A stretch of DNA of 64,000 nucleotides from Niabella agricola (GCF_021538615.1 NZ_JAJHIZ010000003.1:2666001-2730000), one strand, 5' to 3'; counted from the stretch's first letter, positions 52,810 to 60,996 are shown. The notes: generated by a model not told the origin, from the sequence alone. Made by a program: numbers and translations.

Positions 52810-52817
52810 TACATTTG
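52810..52817 (+). promoter_or_regulatory. -7 promoter core placed for a leaderless transcript (acpH)
   Basis: TACATTTG matches TAnnTTTG and is followed by four bases and the ATG at 52822. Confidence 0.5.
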
Positions 52818-52821
52818 CGGC

Positions 52822-53412
52822 ATGAATTTCCTGGCACATGCATACCTTTCATTCCGCCATCCGGATGTTCTTGTAGGCAATATGATCAGCGACTTTGTGA
52901 AAGGAAACCACCAGCAGGACTATCCGCAGGGAATTCAGGCCGGGATCCGTTTGCACCGTGAGATTGATGCGTTTACCGACGCTCACCCCGCTACCCTTGC
53001 CGCCAAACAGGTTTTCAGAAGCGAATACCGGTTATACAGCGGTGCTTTTATGGATGTTGCATATGATTACTTTCTTGCAAACGACACGCTGGAGTTCCCC
53101 CCGGGAACGCTTGAGATTTTTACCCAGGAAACTTATCATACGCTGGATCACTATTTTGAACAACTGCCGGAAGGCTTCCGTCAATTGTTTTATTATATGA
53201 AACAGCAAAACTGGCTATTGAACTACCGCGAGCCCCGGGGTATTTACAAAAGTTTTGCCGGGTTGGTACGCCGGGCAAAATACCTGAATGACAGTCAGCC
53301 GGCTGAAAAAATATTTGCGGCAAACATTAAACGTTTGGAGGAAAACTACCGTCTGTTTTGGACAGACCTGAAACCTTTTGCGGAAGAACAATTTAAAAAG
53401 TTGACGAATTAA
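52822..53412 (+). CDS. acpH: Acyl-carrier-protein phosphodiesterase
   Basis: A 196-residue protein of the AcpH (DUF479) family, which removes 4'-phosphopantetheine from holo-ACP. The family motifs are present: MNFLAHAYLS at the N-terminus, VGNMISDFVKG, GIRLHREIDAFTDAHP (metal-binding HD-like cluster) and MDVAYDYFLA. These metal ligands are all intact. A DUF2911 gene follows after one base, so the two are probably co-transcribed. Confidence 0.9.
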   Translation: MNFLAHAYLSFRHPDVLVGNMISDFVKGNHQQDYPQGIQAGIRLHREIDAFTDAHPATLAAKQVFRSEYRLYSGAFMDVAYDYFLANDTLEFPPGTLEIFTQETYHTLDHYFEQLPEGFRQLFYYMKQQNWLLNYREPRGIYKSFAGLVRRAKYLNDSQPAEKIFAANIKRLEENYRLFWTDLKPFAEEQFKKLTN

Positions 53413-53413
53413 A

Positions 53414-53986
53414 ATGCGATCTGTTATGACAAAGTATGTATTAATAGTAGCCATGGGCCTTTTTTTTCATATAGCCGCCCACAGCCAATCCTGGATACCA
53501 GTCGATAAATCTCCGATGGACCAGATTTATTTCCCGGTTGATTATCCCTCAAAAAAAATCAGGGGCACCAGTGAACCGTTGCGTATGCGGGTTATTTATA
53601 GCCGGCCGGCTAAAAACAACCGCAAGATCTTTAACTCTGATATTGTGCCTTATGGCAAGGTTTGGCGCCTGGGGGCTAATGAGGCAACAGAGATCCAGTT
53701 TTTTACTCCGGCAATGATTGGTGGAAAAAAAGTGCCCGCAGGCCGGTACACTATTTATTGCATTCCCACCGAAAAGGAATGGACCTTTATTGTAAACAAA
53801 GACACCGACGCCTGGGGCGCTTTTAATTACGATGCAACAAAAGATGTAGTTCGCGTATCGACACCTGTGGAAGAATTGAAAGATCCGGTAGAATTCCTGA
53901 CCATTGATTTTGAAAAAAGCGGATCAACCGTTAACTTGGCCATTGAATGGGATCAAAAGAAAGCGTCCCTGCCTATTAATTTTTAA
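53414..53986 (+). CDS. Exported DUF2911 protein, first of a tandem pair
   Basis: A 190-residue secreted protein: signal peptide (about 1-24, ending AHSQ), then a DUF2911 domain with RVIYSRPAKNNRKIF, PYGKVWRLGANEATEIQFF and AGRYTIYCIPTEKEWTFIVN. The function of the family is unknown; it is a small beta-sandwich found almost only in Bacteroidota and relatives. It starts one base after the acpH stop and is followed after 9 bp by a paralogue. Confidence 0.88.
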   Translation: MRSVMTKYVLIVAMGLFFHIAAHSQSWIPVDKSPMDQIYFPVDYPSKKIRGTSEPLRMRVIYSRPAKNNRKIFNSDIVPYGKVWRLGANEATEIQFFTPAMIGGKKVPAGRYTIYCIPTEKEWTFIVNKDTDAWGAFNYDATKDVVRVSTPVEELKDPVEFLTIDFEKSGSTVNLAIEWDQKKASLPINF

Positions 53987-53995
53987 CTATAACGA

Positions 53996-54637
53996 ATGAA
54001 CTGTATCAAGGGCAGATGGTTCCTGCTTGCCGGCTTCGCATTACTGGTGGCCTGTAATCAGAAGCCCGAAACGAAAATTACACAACCCACGCCTAAAGTG
54101 GCCCCGCCAGGGTCCCTGCAAGCGGTAAATCCTACCAATCCCTATGAGCCGGTAGACGTATCCCCGCTTGATATGAGTTACTATCCGGTGCATTACCCGC
54201 TGCAGAAAATGAGCGGCAGCTCCACGGAAAAGCCGGTCATGCGCGTTATTTATAGCCGGCCGCATCTCCAGGGGCGTTCCCTGTTTGGGTCGGTGCTCAA
54301 ATATGATCAGCCCTGGCGGATGGGCGCCAATGAAGCTACTGAACTGGATGTGTTCCGGCCCGTTTATCTCAGTAACAAAAAAATTGAACCCGGCCGGTAC
54401 ACCCTTTACAGTATTCCACACGAAAAAAGCTGGACCATCGTACTGAATAATAATCTGGATACCTGGGGACTCCGGCAGGACAGCACCCAGGATCTTTTCC
54501 GGATAGAAGTGCCTTCTACCGACAATAATCCCATGGTGGAATACTTTACCATGGTTTTTCAGCAGGCAGATACGGGTGCAAACCTGATCATTGCCTGGGG
54601 CGAAACACTGGTGAAACTTCCCTTTGTGATCAAATAA
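53996..54637 (+). CDS. DUF2911 lipoprotein, second of a tandem pair
   Basis: A 213-residue lipoprotein (acceptor Cys20 in LLVAC) with a proline-rich linker of about 35 residues and a DUF2911 domain. The domain repeats the motifs of the preceding gene: VIYSRPHLQGRSLFG, PWRMGANEATELDVF, PGRYTLYSIPHEKSWTIVLN. The pair clearly arose by duplication; one copy is soluble, the other lipid-anchored. A perfect hairpin terminator follows directly after the stop. Confidence 0.88.
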   Translation: MNCIKGRWFLLAGFALLVACNQKPETKITQPTPKVAPPGSLQAVNPTNPYEPVDVSPLDMSYYPVHYPLQKMSGSSTEKPVMRVIYSRPHLQGRSLFGSVLKYDQPWRMGANEATELDVFRPVYLSNKKIEPGRYTLYSIPHEKSWTIVLNNNLDTWGLRQDSTQDLFRIEVPSTDNNPMVEYFTMVFQQADTGANLIIAWGETLVKLPFVIK

Positions 54638-54638
54638 A

Positions 54639-54666
54639 AAAGAGCAGAACCGCGGTTCTGCTCTTT
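54639..54666. terminator. Bidirectional terminator between convergent genes
   Basis: A perfect 28-nt palindrome, AAAGAGCAGAACC followed by GC and GGTTCTGCTCTTT, one base after the DUF2911 stop. The minus side is followed by TTTATTTG, the plus side by ACTTATATA. Confidence 0.8.
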
Positions 54667-54706
54667 ACTTATATACAACCGGAAGATCCGGTTAAAAACG
54701 CCTGCA

Positions 54707-55171
54707 TCAGTAATCGGCTCTCTTATATTTTGCTTCCTGTGTAATCGTTCCGCTGTGATCAACGGTTACCTTATACAGGTTACGGCTGTCATTTACGATC
54801 AAATGATAGCTGGTTCCTTCACTGTTGCTCACCTCAGTAACCCCAGCAATATCCTTACCTTCATATTGCTTCCGGATCTGGTACAATACATGCGAAGGCA
54901 GTTCATTTGCTTTATAGTAACGGATCGTGCGGATAAGCGTTCCGTTATTGTCGATCATCACACGGGTAGCTACAGAACCGGAACGGAAGCTGGCCTGGCT
55001 GTAAGTGGCAGTAGTAGCCCATTGCACGTCCCGTGCATCGGAAAACACCTGGTTAAAGGTTTTAATGACTTTTTCATTAACAGTAGGGTTTGTAACTGTA
55101 GGATTCGAGGGCACAGCAGCCATTGCATTTAAACCAAGAGAAAGAACAGCGGTAAGAATAAAGAGTTTCAT
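54707..55171 (-). CDS. Secreted PepSY-like protein
   Basis: A 154-residue exported protein (signal about 1-18, LNAMAA) with a PepSY-like/DUF2874-type beta-rich domain: VIKTFNQVFSDARDVQWATT opens it, then RVMIDNNGTLIRTIRYYKAN and YHLIVNDSRNLYKVTVDHSG close it. Such proteins are common in Bacteroidota, sometimes in several copies, and are of unknown function; PepSY domains elsewhere act as peptidase inhibitors or protein-interaction modules. A promoter core with a matching upstream TTG lies 57 bp upstream. Confidence 0.75.
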   Translation of the reverse strand: MKLFILTAVLSLGLNAMAAVPSNPTVTNPTVNEKVIKTFNQVFSDARDVQWATTATYSQASFRSGSVATRVMIDNNGTLIRTIRYYKANELPSHVLYQIRKQYEGKDIAGVTEVSNSEGTSYHLIVNDSRNLYKVTVDHSGTITQEAKYKRADY

Positions 55172-55227
55172 TTTTTTTAGTTTTATGCCGTTACCCGGCG
55201 GTTTACGTTTTTATTGCTTTGTTGAAA

Positions 55228-55235
55228 CAAAAATA
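55228..55235 (-). promoter_or_regulatory. Promoter for the PepSY-like gene
   Basis: Minus-strand TATTTTTG matches TAnnTTTG, with a TTG 21 bp further upstream (55257-55259), the expected -33/-7 spacing. Confidence 0.55.
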
Positions 55236-55388
55236 GTAGCAAACCCTGCCCCGGGTCAAGCGCATTACGGCTGAAGGCAAAAGAAAGGAGGGTGAATGGC
55301 TGTTTTTCAGGGATGAAAAACCTGCCGGAGGTTTACCGGCCTTTAGTTATCGTCAGACAGATACAGGATCATTTTCAATCGATACTGC

Positions 55389-55622
55389 TTAATATTCCTG
55401 AAACCCCGATTGTCCAACGCCGTCAAATGTTACTTCCCCAAGCCCGTAAAATTCAAACCCACCAGCATATTTTAAGAGTTTTTGGGCCAGGTTGTCTATT
55501 TGCTGATCGGTCAAACCCGGCTGGGGCTCCACTTTGTATTCATCGTCGTCTTCTGAAACGTGTTGTTCGTTCAACGTCAATTTTAATTGTTCTATGGCCG
55601 CCATTCTTTCAGCTTTCGTCAT
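55389..55622 (-). CDS. Small protein, possibly a shortened SMI1/KNR4 (SUKH) relative
   Basis: A 77-residue protein of uncertain identity. A charged N-terminal half (EQHVSEDDDEYKVEP) leads into PGLTDQQIDNLAQKLLKYAGGFEFYGLGEVTFDG. That stretch resembles the start of SUKH-domain proteins, where a 'GF-F-GL-V-F-G' pattern follows a helix, but the usual spacing residues and the remaining 80 or so residues of the domain are missing. No continuation in the other frames is convincing. It may be a truncated immunity-type protein or an unrelated small protein. Confidence 0.45.
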   Translation of the reverse strand: MTKAERMAAIEQLKLTLNEQHVSEDDDEYKVEPQPGLTDQQIDNLAQKLLKYAGGFEFYGLGEVTFDGVGQSGFQEY

Positions 55623-55744
55623 TTTGTTACAAGCAATGGAAACATCGGTTTCGCGGCCTCAATAAGCAGGCTCGGGTTCAAAGCGCACGCATTTCTTTAT
55701 AATGTATAAATACAATCGACCTGCTTTTTTCAAGCGGCCTGTCT

Positions 55745-56224
55745 TCAGCCCAGCTTATAAATAAACTCCTCTATTTCTGCCTGCCGTGCATTGGCGAAGC
55801 CTTTGTCCTTGCCAATTCTTACAAAACCGCCTTTCTCTAAAACACGCTGTGACCCGAAATTATCAAAGGCCACTCGTCCAAAAATGGGCCGCATACTTTC
55901 AAGCGTCAGGAACTGTTGCAGTGCGGTAGTGCCAATCCCTTTACCCCAAAAATTCCGGTCGATCCAATAGGTAATCTCCGCTTCGCCTTCTATTTCAAAT
56001 TTTGAAATACTGCCCGCAATAACATTGTCTACCAGAATCGTGCGCATATGTACCGTAGGTTCGTTCAGCAATTTTGAATACTTCGTTAAGTAGGCCGTTT
56101 TGTCTGTCGGGTCCTTAGGTGTAAACGCGGCCAAATGGATCGCCTCTTTGTCCAGCTGGAAGGTAAAGAACCGTTCAAGGTCAGCGATCACCGTCGGCTG
56201 CAATCGTATGTTATCTGTTATCAT
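55745..56224 (-). CDS. GNAT-family N-acetyltransferase (RimJ-like)
   Basis: A 159-residue acetyltransferase of the RimJ/RimL-like subgroup. It has LQPTVIADLERFFTFQLDKE at the start, ITYWIDRNFWGKGIGTTALQQFL with the acetyl-CoA pyrophosphate loop (Q/RxxGxG/A form, WGKGIGT), and FDNFGSQRVLEKGGFVRIG near the C-terminus, which is the typical motif B. The acceptor substrate is unknown. Confidence 0.9.
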   Translation of the reverse strand: MITDNIRLQPTVIADLERFFTFQLDKEAIHLAAFTPKDPTDKTAYLTKYSKLLNEPTVHMRTILVDNVIAGSISKFEIEGEAEITYWIDRNFWGKGIGTTALQQFLTLESMRPIFGRVAFDNFGSQRVLEKGGFVRIGKDKGFANARQAEIEEFIYKLG

Positions 56225-56278
56225 TTTATTACTATATTACTCTATTTTGTTGTTGTATCAGTACCAGGTATCTTCCTT

Positions 56279-56872
56279 TTATGCGCCGGCAGTACCGGTC
56301 TTCACCTTCCCCGCTCGTTTGTAATTGACAAAAATCACACCACCGGGGGTAACCGTGCTTTCCGTTAATGTAAAAGCTGCAGGAATGGGGCCGTTTTCAA
56401 ACAGCTTTTTTCCCGTACCCAGCGTCACCGGAAAAATTTTGAGCCAAAGCTCATCTACCAGATCCTGCTGTAGCAGCAACCGAACAAGCTGGCCACTGCC
56501 CCAAACCTGGAGATCAGGGCCGTTTGTATTTTTAAGTGCTCTGATGCCCTCCAGGCTTTCGAGAAAAACAGTGTTTTTCCAATCCGAACTGCCCCGTGTG
56601 GCAGACAGCACATATTTGGTACCTGCATTGACAGCCGGCCAAAAGTCGTCATGTTGCGGCCAGTAGTTTTCCCAAATCTCAAAGGTTTTCCTGCCCAAAA
56701 GGTAGTCTGCCGGCTGCATTTGTTTTTGAAAGGCCTTGCCGGACTCCTCGTCGTCATAGGCTGCTGTCCAGCCGCCGTATTCAAAACCGCCGGACCGGTC
56801 TTCTTCCGGGCCGCCGGGACCCTGCATAACCCCATCCAATGTGATCATTTCTGATACGATTAAGTTTCGCAT
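56279..56872 (-). CDS. DHFR-like/RibD C-terminal domain reductase
   Basis: A 197-residue protein of the dihydrofolate-reductase-like RibD_C family (YyaP/YwjB type), starting at MRNLIVSEMITLDGVMQGPG (ATG 56872). The GGPEED and DYLLGRKTFEIW motifs form the NADPH and substrate face, and LQVWGSGQLVRLLLQQDLVDE is the second signature; KIFPVTLGTGKKLFENG is the third. The substrate is unknown. The start has a strong Shine-Dalgarno AAAGGAGG eight bases upstream, unlike the neighbours, which hints at transfer from another phylum. The frame is open further upstream but would include that site. Confidence 0.9.
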   Translation of the reverse strand: MRNLIVSEMITLDGVMQGPGGPEEDRSGGFEYGGWTAAYDDEESGKAFQKQMQPADYLLGRKTFEIWENYWPQHDDFWPAVNAGTKYVLSATRGSSDWKNTVFLESLEGIRALKNTNGPDLQVWGSGQLVRLLLQQDLVDELWLKIFPVTLGTGKKLFENGPIPAAFTLTESTVTPGGVIFVNYKRAGKVKTGTAGA

Positions 56873-56880
56873 AGTGTTAT

Positions 56881-56890
56881 CCTCCTTTTT
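56881..56890 (-). promoter_or_regulatory. Strong Shine-Dalgarno site before the RibD-like gene
   Basis: Minus-strand AAAAAGGAGG lies 8 bases before the ATG at 56872. It decides this start over the in-frame ATG 18 codons further upstream and is rare in this window. Confidence 0.7.
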
Positions 56891-56926
56891 GAATCTTTGA
56901 ATTTTAAAACTTGTTTTACAACACAA

Positions 56927-57430
56927 AGCTCGTCTATACAGATTGTATTTATATAGTGTAAATACGACAATCTTAGGGCAGAATTATGAAGGAGTTAACC
57001 ATCACCCGATGCATGTTGTTTATGTTGCATTTTGTACCTGGTTTCCAGCAGGAAGCTCTGCCGCGATACTTAATTTTTAAGGCTCCTAAGGGTCTCCGCC
57101 ACTTTTACCATCTTTTTTTCCCTCATTTGAGCCTGACTTAACCAACGGTCTCATTCTCAAGCCGTACATCAACAGCTGCTTGCCCATCCGGGGCCCGGTA
57201 AATGATAAATGCTGTTTGCATAGATTAAGCGTTATGTGTTTTCATGAAATAATTGCAATCACGTACGTTTCGGTACTGGTTTCATAAGATCACTATGCAA
57301 TTTAGCGTTTTTCCCAGCATCGGCAATTGGAAGAAGTTAAGGGCCGGTTCGTCCCAAATAAACCAGTTACAGCAAATCGCCGGTTTCCCGCGTTTTGCGT
57401 TACTTTGCAGCCGTTTTAAAAAACAGCAGC
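56927..57430. other. 500-bp intergenic region
   Basis: No gene is supported. A 51-codon frame (56986-57141) begins with codons for MKELT, as BlaI-type repressors do, but then diverges. Upstream of it an AT-rich dyad (ATTGTATTTA near 56941 and TAAATACGACAAT near 56959) looks like an operator. The stretch may be a decayed regulator gene. Confidence 0.35.
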
Positions 57431-58468
57431 ATGCAGTATTTTGAAGGATCGGCCATTACCCATATCGCCGTGCATAAAGTGGGCAACCAGCTAGAGGATG
57501 AGTATCTGACGCTTTCCAAGAAGGAACTGGCCGTAGACCCGGAGGTAAAAGATCTGATGACCCGCTATTTCCTGAATCCATTTAAATCGGAGGAATATTT
57601 CCAGTTTTATGCCGAGGGGCATATCAGTACCAACGAAGCCTGGAACTATGTTTCGGCCATTTTTGAAAACCCGGAGCAGACCCTGGCCCAATCCAAAAAC
57701 CTGGCCCAGCACCTGTACAACCAGGGCACCCATCCCAGCATTAAAGGGGGTGAGTTTTACGTGGTCTATTTTAAAGAAGGCCTGCTGAATGGCGAAACAG
57801 TGGACGCCATCGGGCTGTTCAAATCGGAGAACAAGGAGCCTTTTTTGAAAGTGTTCCCGGTAGAAGATGCCTTTGAAGTGGAAAGCGAGGAGGGTATCAA
57901 TATCAACAAACTGGACAAAGGCTGCATGATCTTTAATACCGACAGGGAAAACGGTTATATTATTTCCATTGTAGATACGAAGAATAAATCGCCGGAAGCC
58001 CGTTACTGGACGGACAGCTTTCTGCGGATCCAGCAGCGTCAGGACCAGTATTTTAATACGGAAAGTACGATGGCTTTGTACAAATCCTATGTAGTAGACC
58101 ATTTACCGGAACAATACAATGTTACCAAGGCCGATCAGGCGGACCTGCTGAACCGAAGCCTCCAGTTTTTTAAGGAAAAACAGCATTTTGACCAGGAAAC
58201 CTTTAATAACGAGGTATTGCACCATAAAGAATATGTGGAGAGCTTTGACCGATATAAGCAACACTATTCCGCCGAGCGGGATATTGAAATAGCAGATAAT
58301 TTTTCCATTTCTCCAGCGGCAGTAAAGCGGCAAAACCGGGCCTACAAAAGCGTGATCAAACTGGATAAGAATTTTCATATCTATATCCATGGTGACCGGA
58401 ACATGATTGAACATGGAGAGGATGACAAGGGCCGGTTTTATAAGCTGTATTTTCACAATGAAGAATAA
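57431..58468 (+). CDS. Nucleoid-associated protein (NdpA/YejK family)
   Basis: A 345-residue protein starting at MQYFEGSAITHIAVHKVGN (ATG 57431), matching the 37-kDa nucleoid-associated protein family. The N-terminal half (1-175) has FYVVYFKEGLLNGETVDAIG, followed by INKLDKGCMIFN; the C-terminal part contains PEARYWTDSFLRIQQRQDQY and FSISPAAVKRQNRAYKSVIK. Homologues bind DNA and are found on nucleoids of gamma-proteobacteria; the role in Bacteroidota is untested. The gene is free-standing. Confidence 0.88.
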   Translation: MQYFEGSAITHIAVHKVGNQLEDEYLTLSKKELAVDPEVKDLMTRYFLNPFKSEEYFQFYAEGHISTNEAWNYVSAIFENPEQTLAQSKNLAQHLYNQGTHPSIKGGEFYVVYFKEGLLNGETVDAIGLFKSENKEPFLKVFPVEDAFEVESEEGININKLDKGCMIFNTDRENGYIISIVDTKNKSPEARYWTDSFLRIQQRQDQYFNTESTMALYKSYVVDHLPEQYNVTKADQADLLNRSLQFFKEKQHFDQETFNNEVLHHKEYVESFDRYKQHYSAERDIEIADNFSISPAAVKRQNRAYKSVIKLDKNFHIYIHGDRNMIEHGEDDKGRFYKLYFHNEE

Positions 58469-58563
58469 AGAAGAGCTGGCACTTCTCCTTCCAAACTGTT
58501 AAAACCGGTTAATAAAATATAGGAATCAGCAAATATTGAATGTCGATTATTCGCCATTTCAGA

Positions 58564-58571
58564 TAATTTTG
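58564..58571 (+). promoter_or_regulatory. -7 promoter core placed for a leaderless transcript (aldo/keto reductase)
   Basis: TAATTTTG matches TAnnTTTG and ends four bases before the ATG at 58576; a TTG lies 25 bp upstream. Confidence 0.5.
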
Positions 58572-58575
58572 ACGA

Positions 58576-59595
58576 ATGCAAATAAAGTTACCTGTAGTGT
58601 GTTCCGGTACCAGCCTGCTGGGTAATTTGTACCGGGCATTGCCTTATGATGAAAAGCTGGCTATTGTAAAAGAATATATTGCTGCCACCCCGGCAGGAGA
58701 TACTCCATTGTTTGACTCAGCGGGAAAATACGGCGCCGGACTGGCCCTGGAGGAACTGGGCAAATGCCTGAGCGACCTGGGCATTGCCAAAGACAAGGTG
58801 TTGATCAGTAATAAACTGGCCTGGGTTCAAAAACCACTGACCACCCTCGAGCCTACTTTTGAAAAAGGCATCTGGCACGAATTAAAAAACGATGCCGAGC
58901 AAAAGATCAGCTATGAAGGAATTTTAGAATGTTTTAGGCAGGGAAATAAATTATTGGGCGGTTATATTCCACAGTTGGTATCCGTTCACGACCCGGATGA
59001 GTACCTGGCTGCCGCTACAGATGAAGCCGATTACCAAAAGCGATATGATGACATCCTGGGAGCTTACCAGGCGCTTACCGAATTAAAGGAGAAAGGAGAA
59101 GTGGCCGGAATCGGGATTGGGGCCAAGGACTGGAAAGCCATTGAAAAAATTGCAAAAGATGTAAAGCTCGATTGGGTGATGATCGCCAACAGCTTTACCA
59201 TTTACCATCATCCCAAAGACCTGATCGCCTTTATGGACAGCCTGTACCAGCAAGGCATCGCCATCATTAATTCCGCCGTATTCCATGGCGGTTTCCTGAT
59301 GGGCAGTGACTACTTTAACTATATACTGTTGGATCGCAATAACCCGGAGCATGCCCACTATTACCAGTGGCGCGACCGGTATTACGAGATCTGCCGGGAA
59401 TTTGAAATAGACCCGGCTGCTGCCGCCATTTATTTCGGGCTGCACGTGCCGGGGGTGAAAAGTATTGCCTTAAACAGTAGCAATCCCGCCCGCGTACGTA
59501 AGAATGTGGAGATGGGCCATATTGAAATCCCCGTTGATTTCTGGAACCGGCTGAAGGAAGATGGGTTGATTGCGGAAGATTATCCGTATCTGTAA
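58576..59595 (+). CDS. Aldo/keto reductase (L-fucose or D-threo-aldose dehydrogenase-like)
   Basis: A 339-residue aldo/keto reductase with the catalytic tetrad Asp47, Tyr52, Lys80 and His138 (FDSAGKYG, ISNKLAW, VSVHDPD). The N-terminal CSGTSLLGNLYR and the 'pdxI/fucose dehydrogenase' style of the barrel place it near the D-threo-aldose 1-dehydrogenases, which oxidise L-fucose to the lactone. The next gene, 132 bp on and read the same way, is a zinc alcohol dehydrogenase that could act further along the same sugar-acid route. Substrate assignment is inference from family and context. Confidence 0.8.
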   Translation: MQIKLPVVCSGTSLLGNLYRALPYDEKLAIVKEYIAATPAGDTPLFDSAGKYGAGLALEELGKCLSDLGIAKDKVLISNKLAWVQKPLTTLEPTFEKGIWHELKNDAEQKISYEGILECFRQGNKLLGGYIPQLVSVHDPDEYLAAATDEADYQKRYDDILGAYQALTELKEKGEVAGIGIGAKDWKAIEKIAKDVKLDWVMIANSFTIYHHPKDLIAFMDSLYQQGIAIINSAVFHGGFLMGSDYFNYILLDRNNPEHAHYYQWRDRYYEICREFEIDPAAAAIYFGLHVPGVKSIALNSSNPARVRKNVEMGHIEIPVDFWNRLKEDGLIAEDYPYL

Positions 59596-59727
59596 GCTTT
59601 TTCAGCGGTCAGCAATCAGCGTCTATTTCGGCAACTGCCTCTTGTTTACTTCTGCCGATAACTGATCGCTCGAAGCTAAATTGTCCATTAGAATAATTAA
59701 TTGTTATTTTGACAACTATCTTAAACA

Positions 59728-60741
59728 ATGAAAAGCTTAGTTTGTACAGCCCCCGGTCATTTTGCCTTTCGTGAAGATGCAGCTCCGGAAGCCGGTGCCG
59801 GCATGGCCCGCGTCCGCTTGCAACGGGTAGGCATCTGCGGCACGGACCTTCACGCTTTTGAAGGCACGCAACCCTTCTTTAGCTATCCCCGCATACTGGG
59901 CCATGAACTTTCCGGAGCGCTGATCGACGCCAGTGGAGCCGAAAGTTTTGAACCGGGCGAACTGGTGACCATCATCCCCTACTTCAGTTGCGGCATCTGC
60001 ATTGCCTGCCGTACTGGCAAACCCAATTGCTGTGTACACATAAACGTATTTGGCGTGCATATTGACGGAGGCATGCGGGAAGAGATTCTGGTGCCTGCGA
60101 GCAGCCTGCTGCACGGCCAGGGGTTGAATGCAGATGAGCTGGCCCTGGTAGAACCGCTGGCCATCGGCGCCCATGGGGTACGAAGAGCCGGTGTACAGCC
60201 CGGCGAATATGTGCTGGTGATGGGTGCGGGGCCCATTGGACTGGGCACTATGGAGCTGGCGCGGATAGCAGGCGCCCATGTCATTGCCCTCGATATCAAT
60301 GCTGATCGCTTGCGCTTTTGTAAAGAAAAACTTGGAGTACATGCCATCGTGAACGGTGCCGATCCGGATGCAGTGGAACAGGTAAAAGCCATCACCAATG
60401 GCGATTTTCCAACGGTGGTTATCGATGCTACCGGCAACCTGCGGGCCATCAACGATGGCATTCAATACCTGGCCCACGGCGGCCGTTATGTGTTGATCGG
60501 TTTACAGAAAGAAGCTTTTTCCTTCAGCCACCCCGAATTTCACAAACGGGAAAGTACTTTAATGAGCAGCCGCAACGCTGTAAAGGAAGATTTTGAACTG
60601 GTGATCCGGAGCATGAAGCAAGGCAGCATCCGGCCTCAAACCTATATCACCCATACGGTGGCCTTTGATGAAGTACCCCGGCGATTTGAAAGCTGGCTTA
60701 ACCCAGCCACGGGCGTGATCAAGGCGATGGTCCATTTTTAA
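59728..60741 (+). CDS. Zinc-dependent alcohol (sugar-acid/polyol) dehydrogenase
   Basis: A 337-residue medium-chain dehydrogenase. The catalytic zinc ligands are Cys37 (GICGTD), His59 and Glu60 (GHE); the structural zinc cluster is Cys88, Cys91, Cys94 and Cys102 (SCGICIACRTGKPNCC). The Rossmann motif is GAGPIGLGT near residue 170. Closest in style are L-galactonate/L-gulonate 5-dehydrogenases and threonine/sorbitol dehydrogenases. With the aldo/keto reductase just upstream it suggests oxidation of an L-fucose- or galactose-type sugar. The promoter region has only a weak -7 match. Confidence 0.85.
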   Translation: MKSLVCTAPGHFAFREDAAPEAGAGMARVRLQRVGICGTDLHAFEGTQPFFSYPRILGHELSGALIDASGAESFEPGELVTIIPYFSCGICIACRTGKPNCCVHINVFGVHIDGGMREEILVPASSLLHGQGLNADELALVEPLAIGAHGVRRAGVQPGEYVLVMGAGPIGLGTMELARIAGAHVIALDINADRLRFCKEKLGVHAIVNGADPDAVEQVKAITNGDFPTVVIDATGNLRAINDGIQYLAHGGRYVLIGLQKEAFSFSHPEFHKRESTLMSSRNAVKEDFELVIRSMKQGSIRPQTYITHTVAFDEVPRRFESWLNPATGVIKAMVHF

Positions 60742-60836
60742 GAAGCTGAATTTTCTTGTACCATTAAAGCTTTAATAATGAACCGGTATCAAAATTATTT
60801 TTATCTCCTGGCCGGACAGTGAGGACACTGCCCGGT

Positions 60837-60876
60837 GCCCTTAAAAGGTTTGTGTCTCCACAAACCTTTTAAGGGC
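60837..60876. repeat. Perfect 18-bp hairpin
   Basis: GCCCTTAAAAGGTTTGTG (60837-60854), loop TCTC, and its exact inverse (60859-60876). It lies in the 255-bp gap after the zinc dehydrogenase; no T run follows, so it is more likely a dispersed repeat or RNA structure than a terminator. Confidence 0.8.
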
Positions 60877-60912
60877 AACCATTTTACTAAAATTGATACC
60901 GCTCTTTATAAG

Positions 60913-60961
60913 AACCATTAAGTGGTCCCAATGCCTTAATGCCTCTCATTCCTTAATGGTT
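60913..60961. repeat. CTTAATG-rich inverted repeat
   Basis: AACCATTAAG (60913-60922) and CTTAATGGTT (60952-60961) form a perfect 10-bp inverted repeat; a further CCTTAATG word lies between them. Such words are common in Bacteroidota intergenic repeats. Confidence 0.6.
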
Positions 60962-60996
60962 ACTGCGGGTCTTTATGAAAGAGATTCAGACTGCTT

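Noticed and set aside
57253..57444. A 63-codon frame before the nucleoid-associated protein gene
   Set aside because: It overlaps the start of the real gene and has no match.
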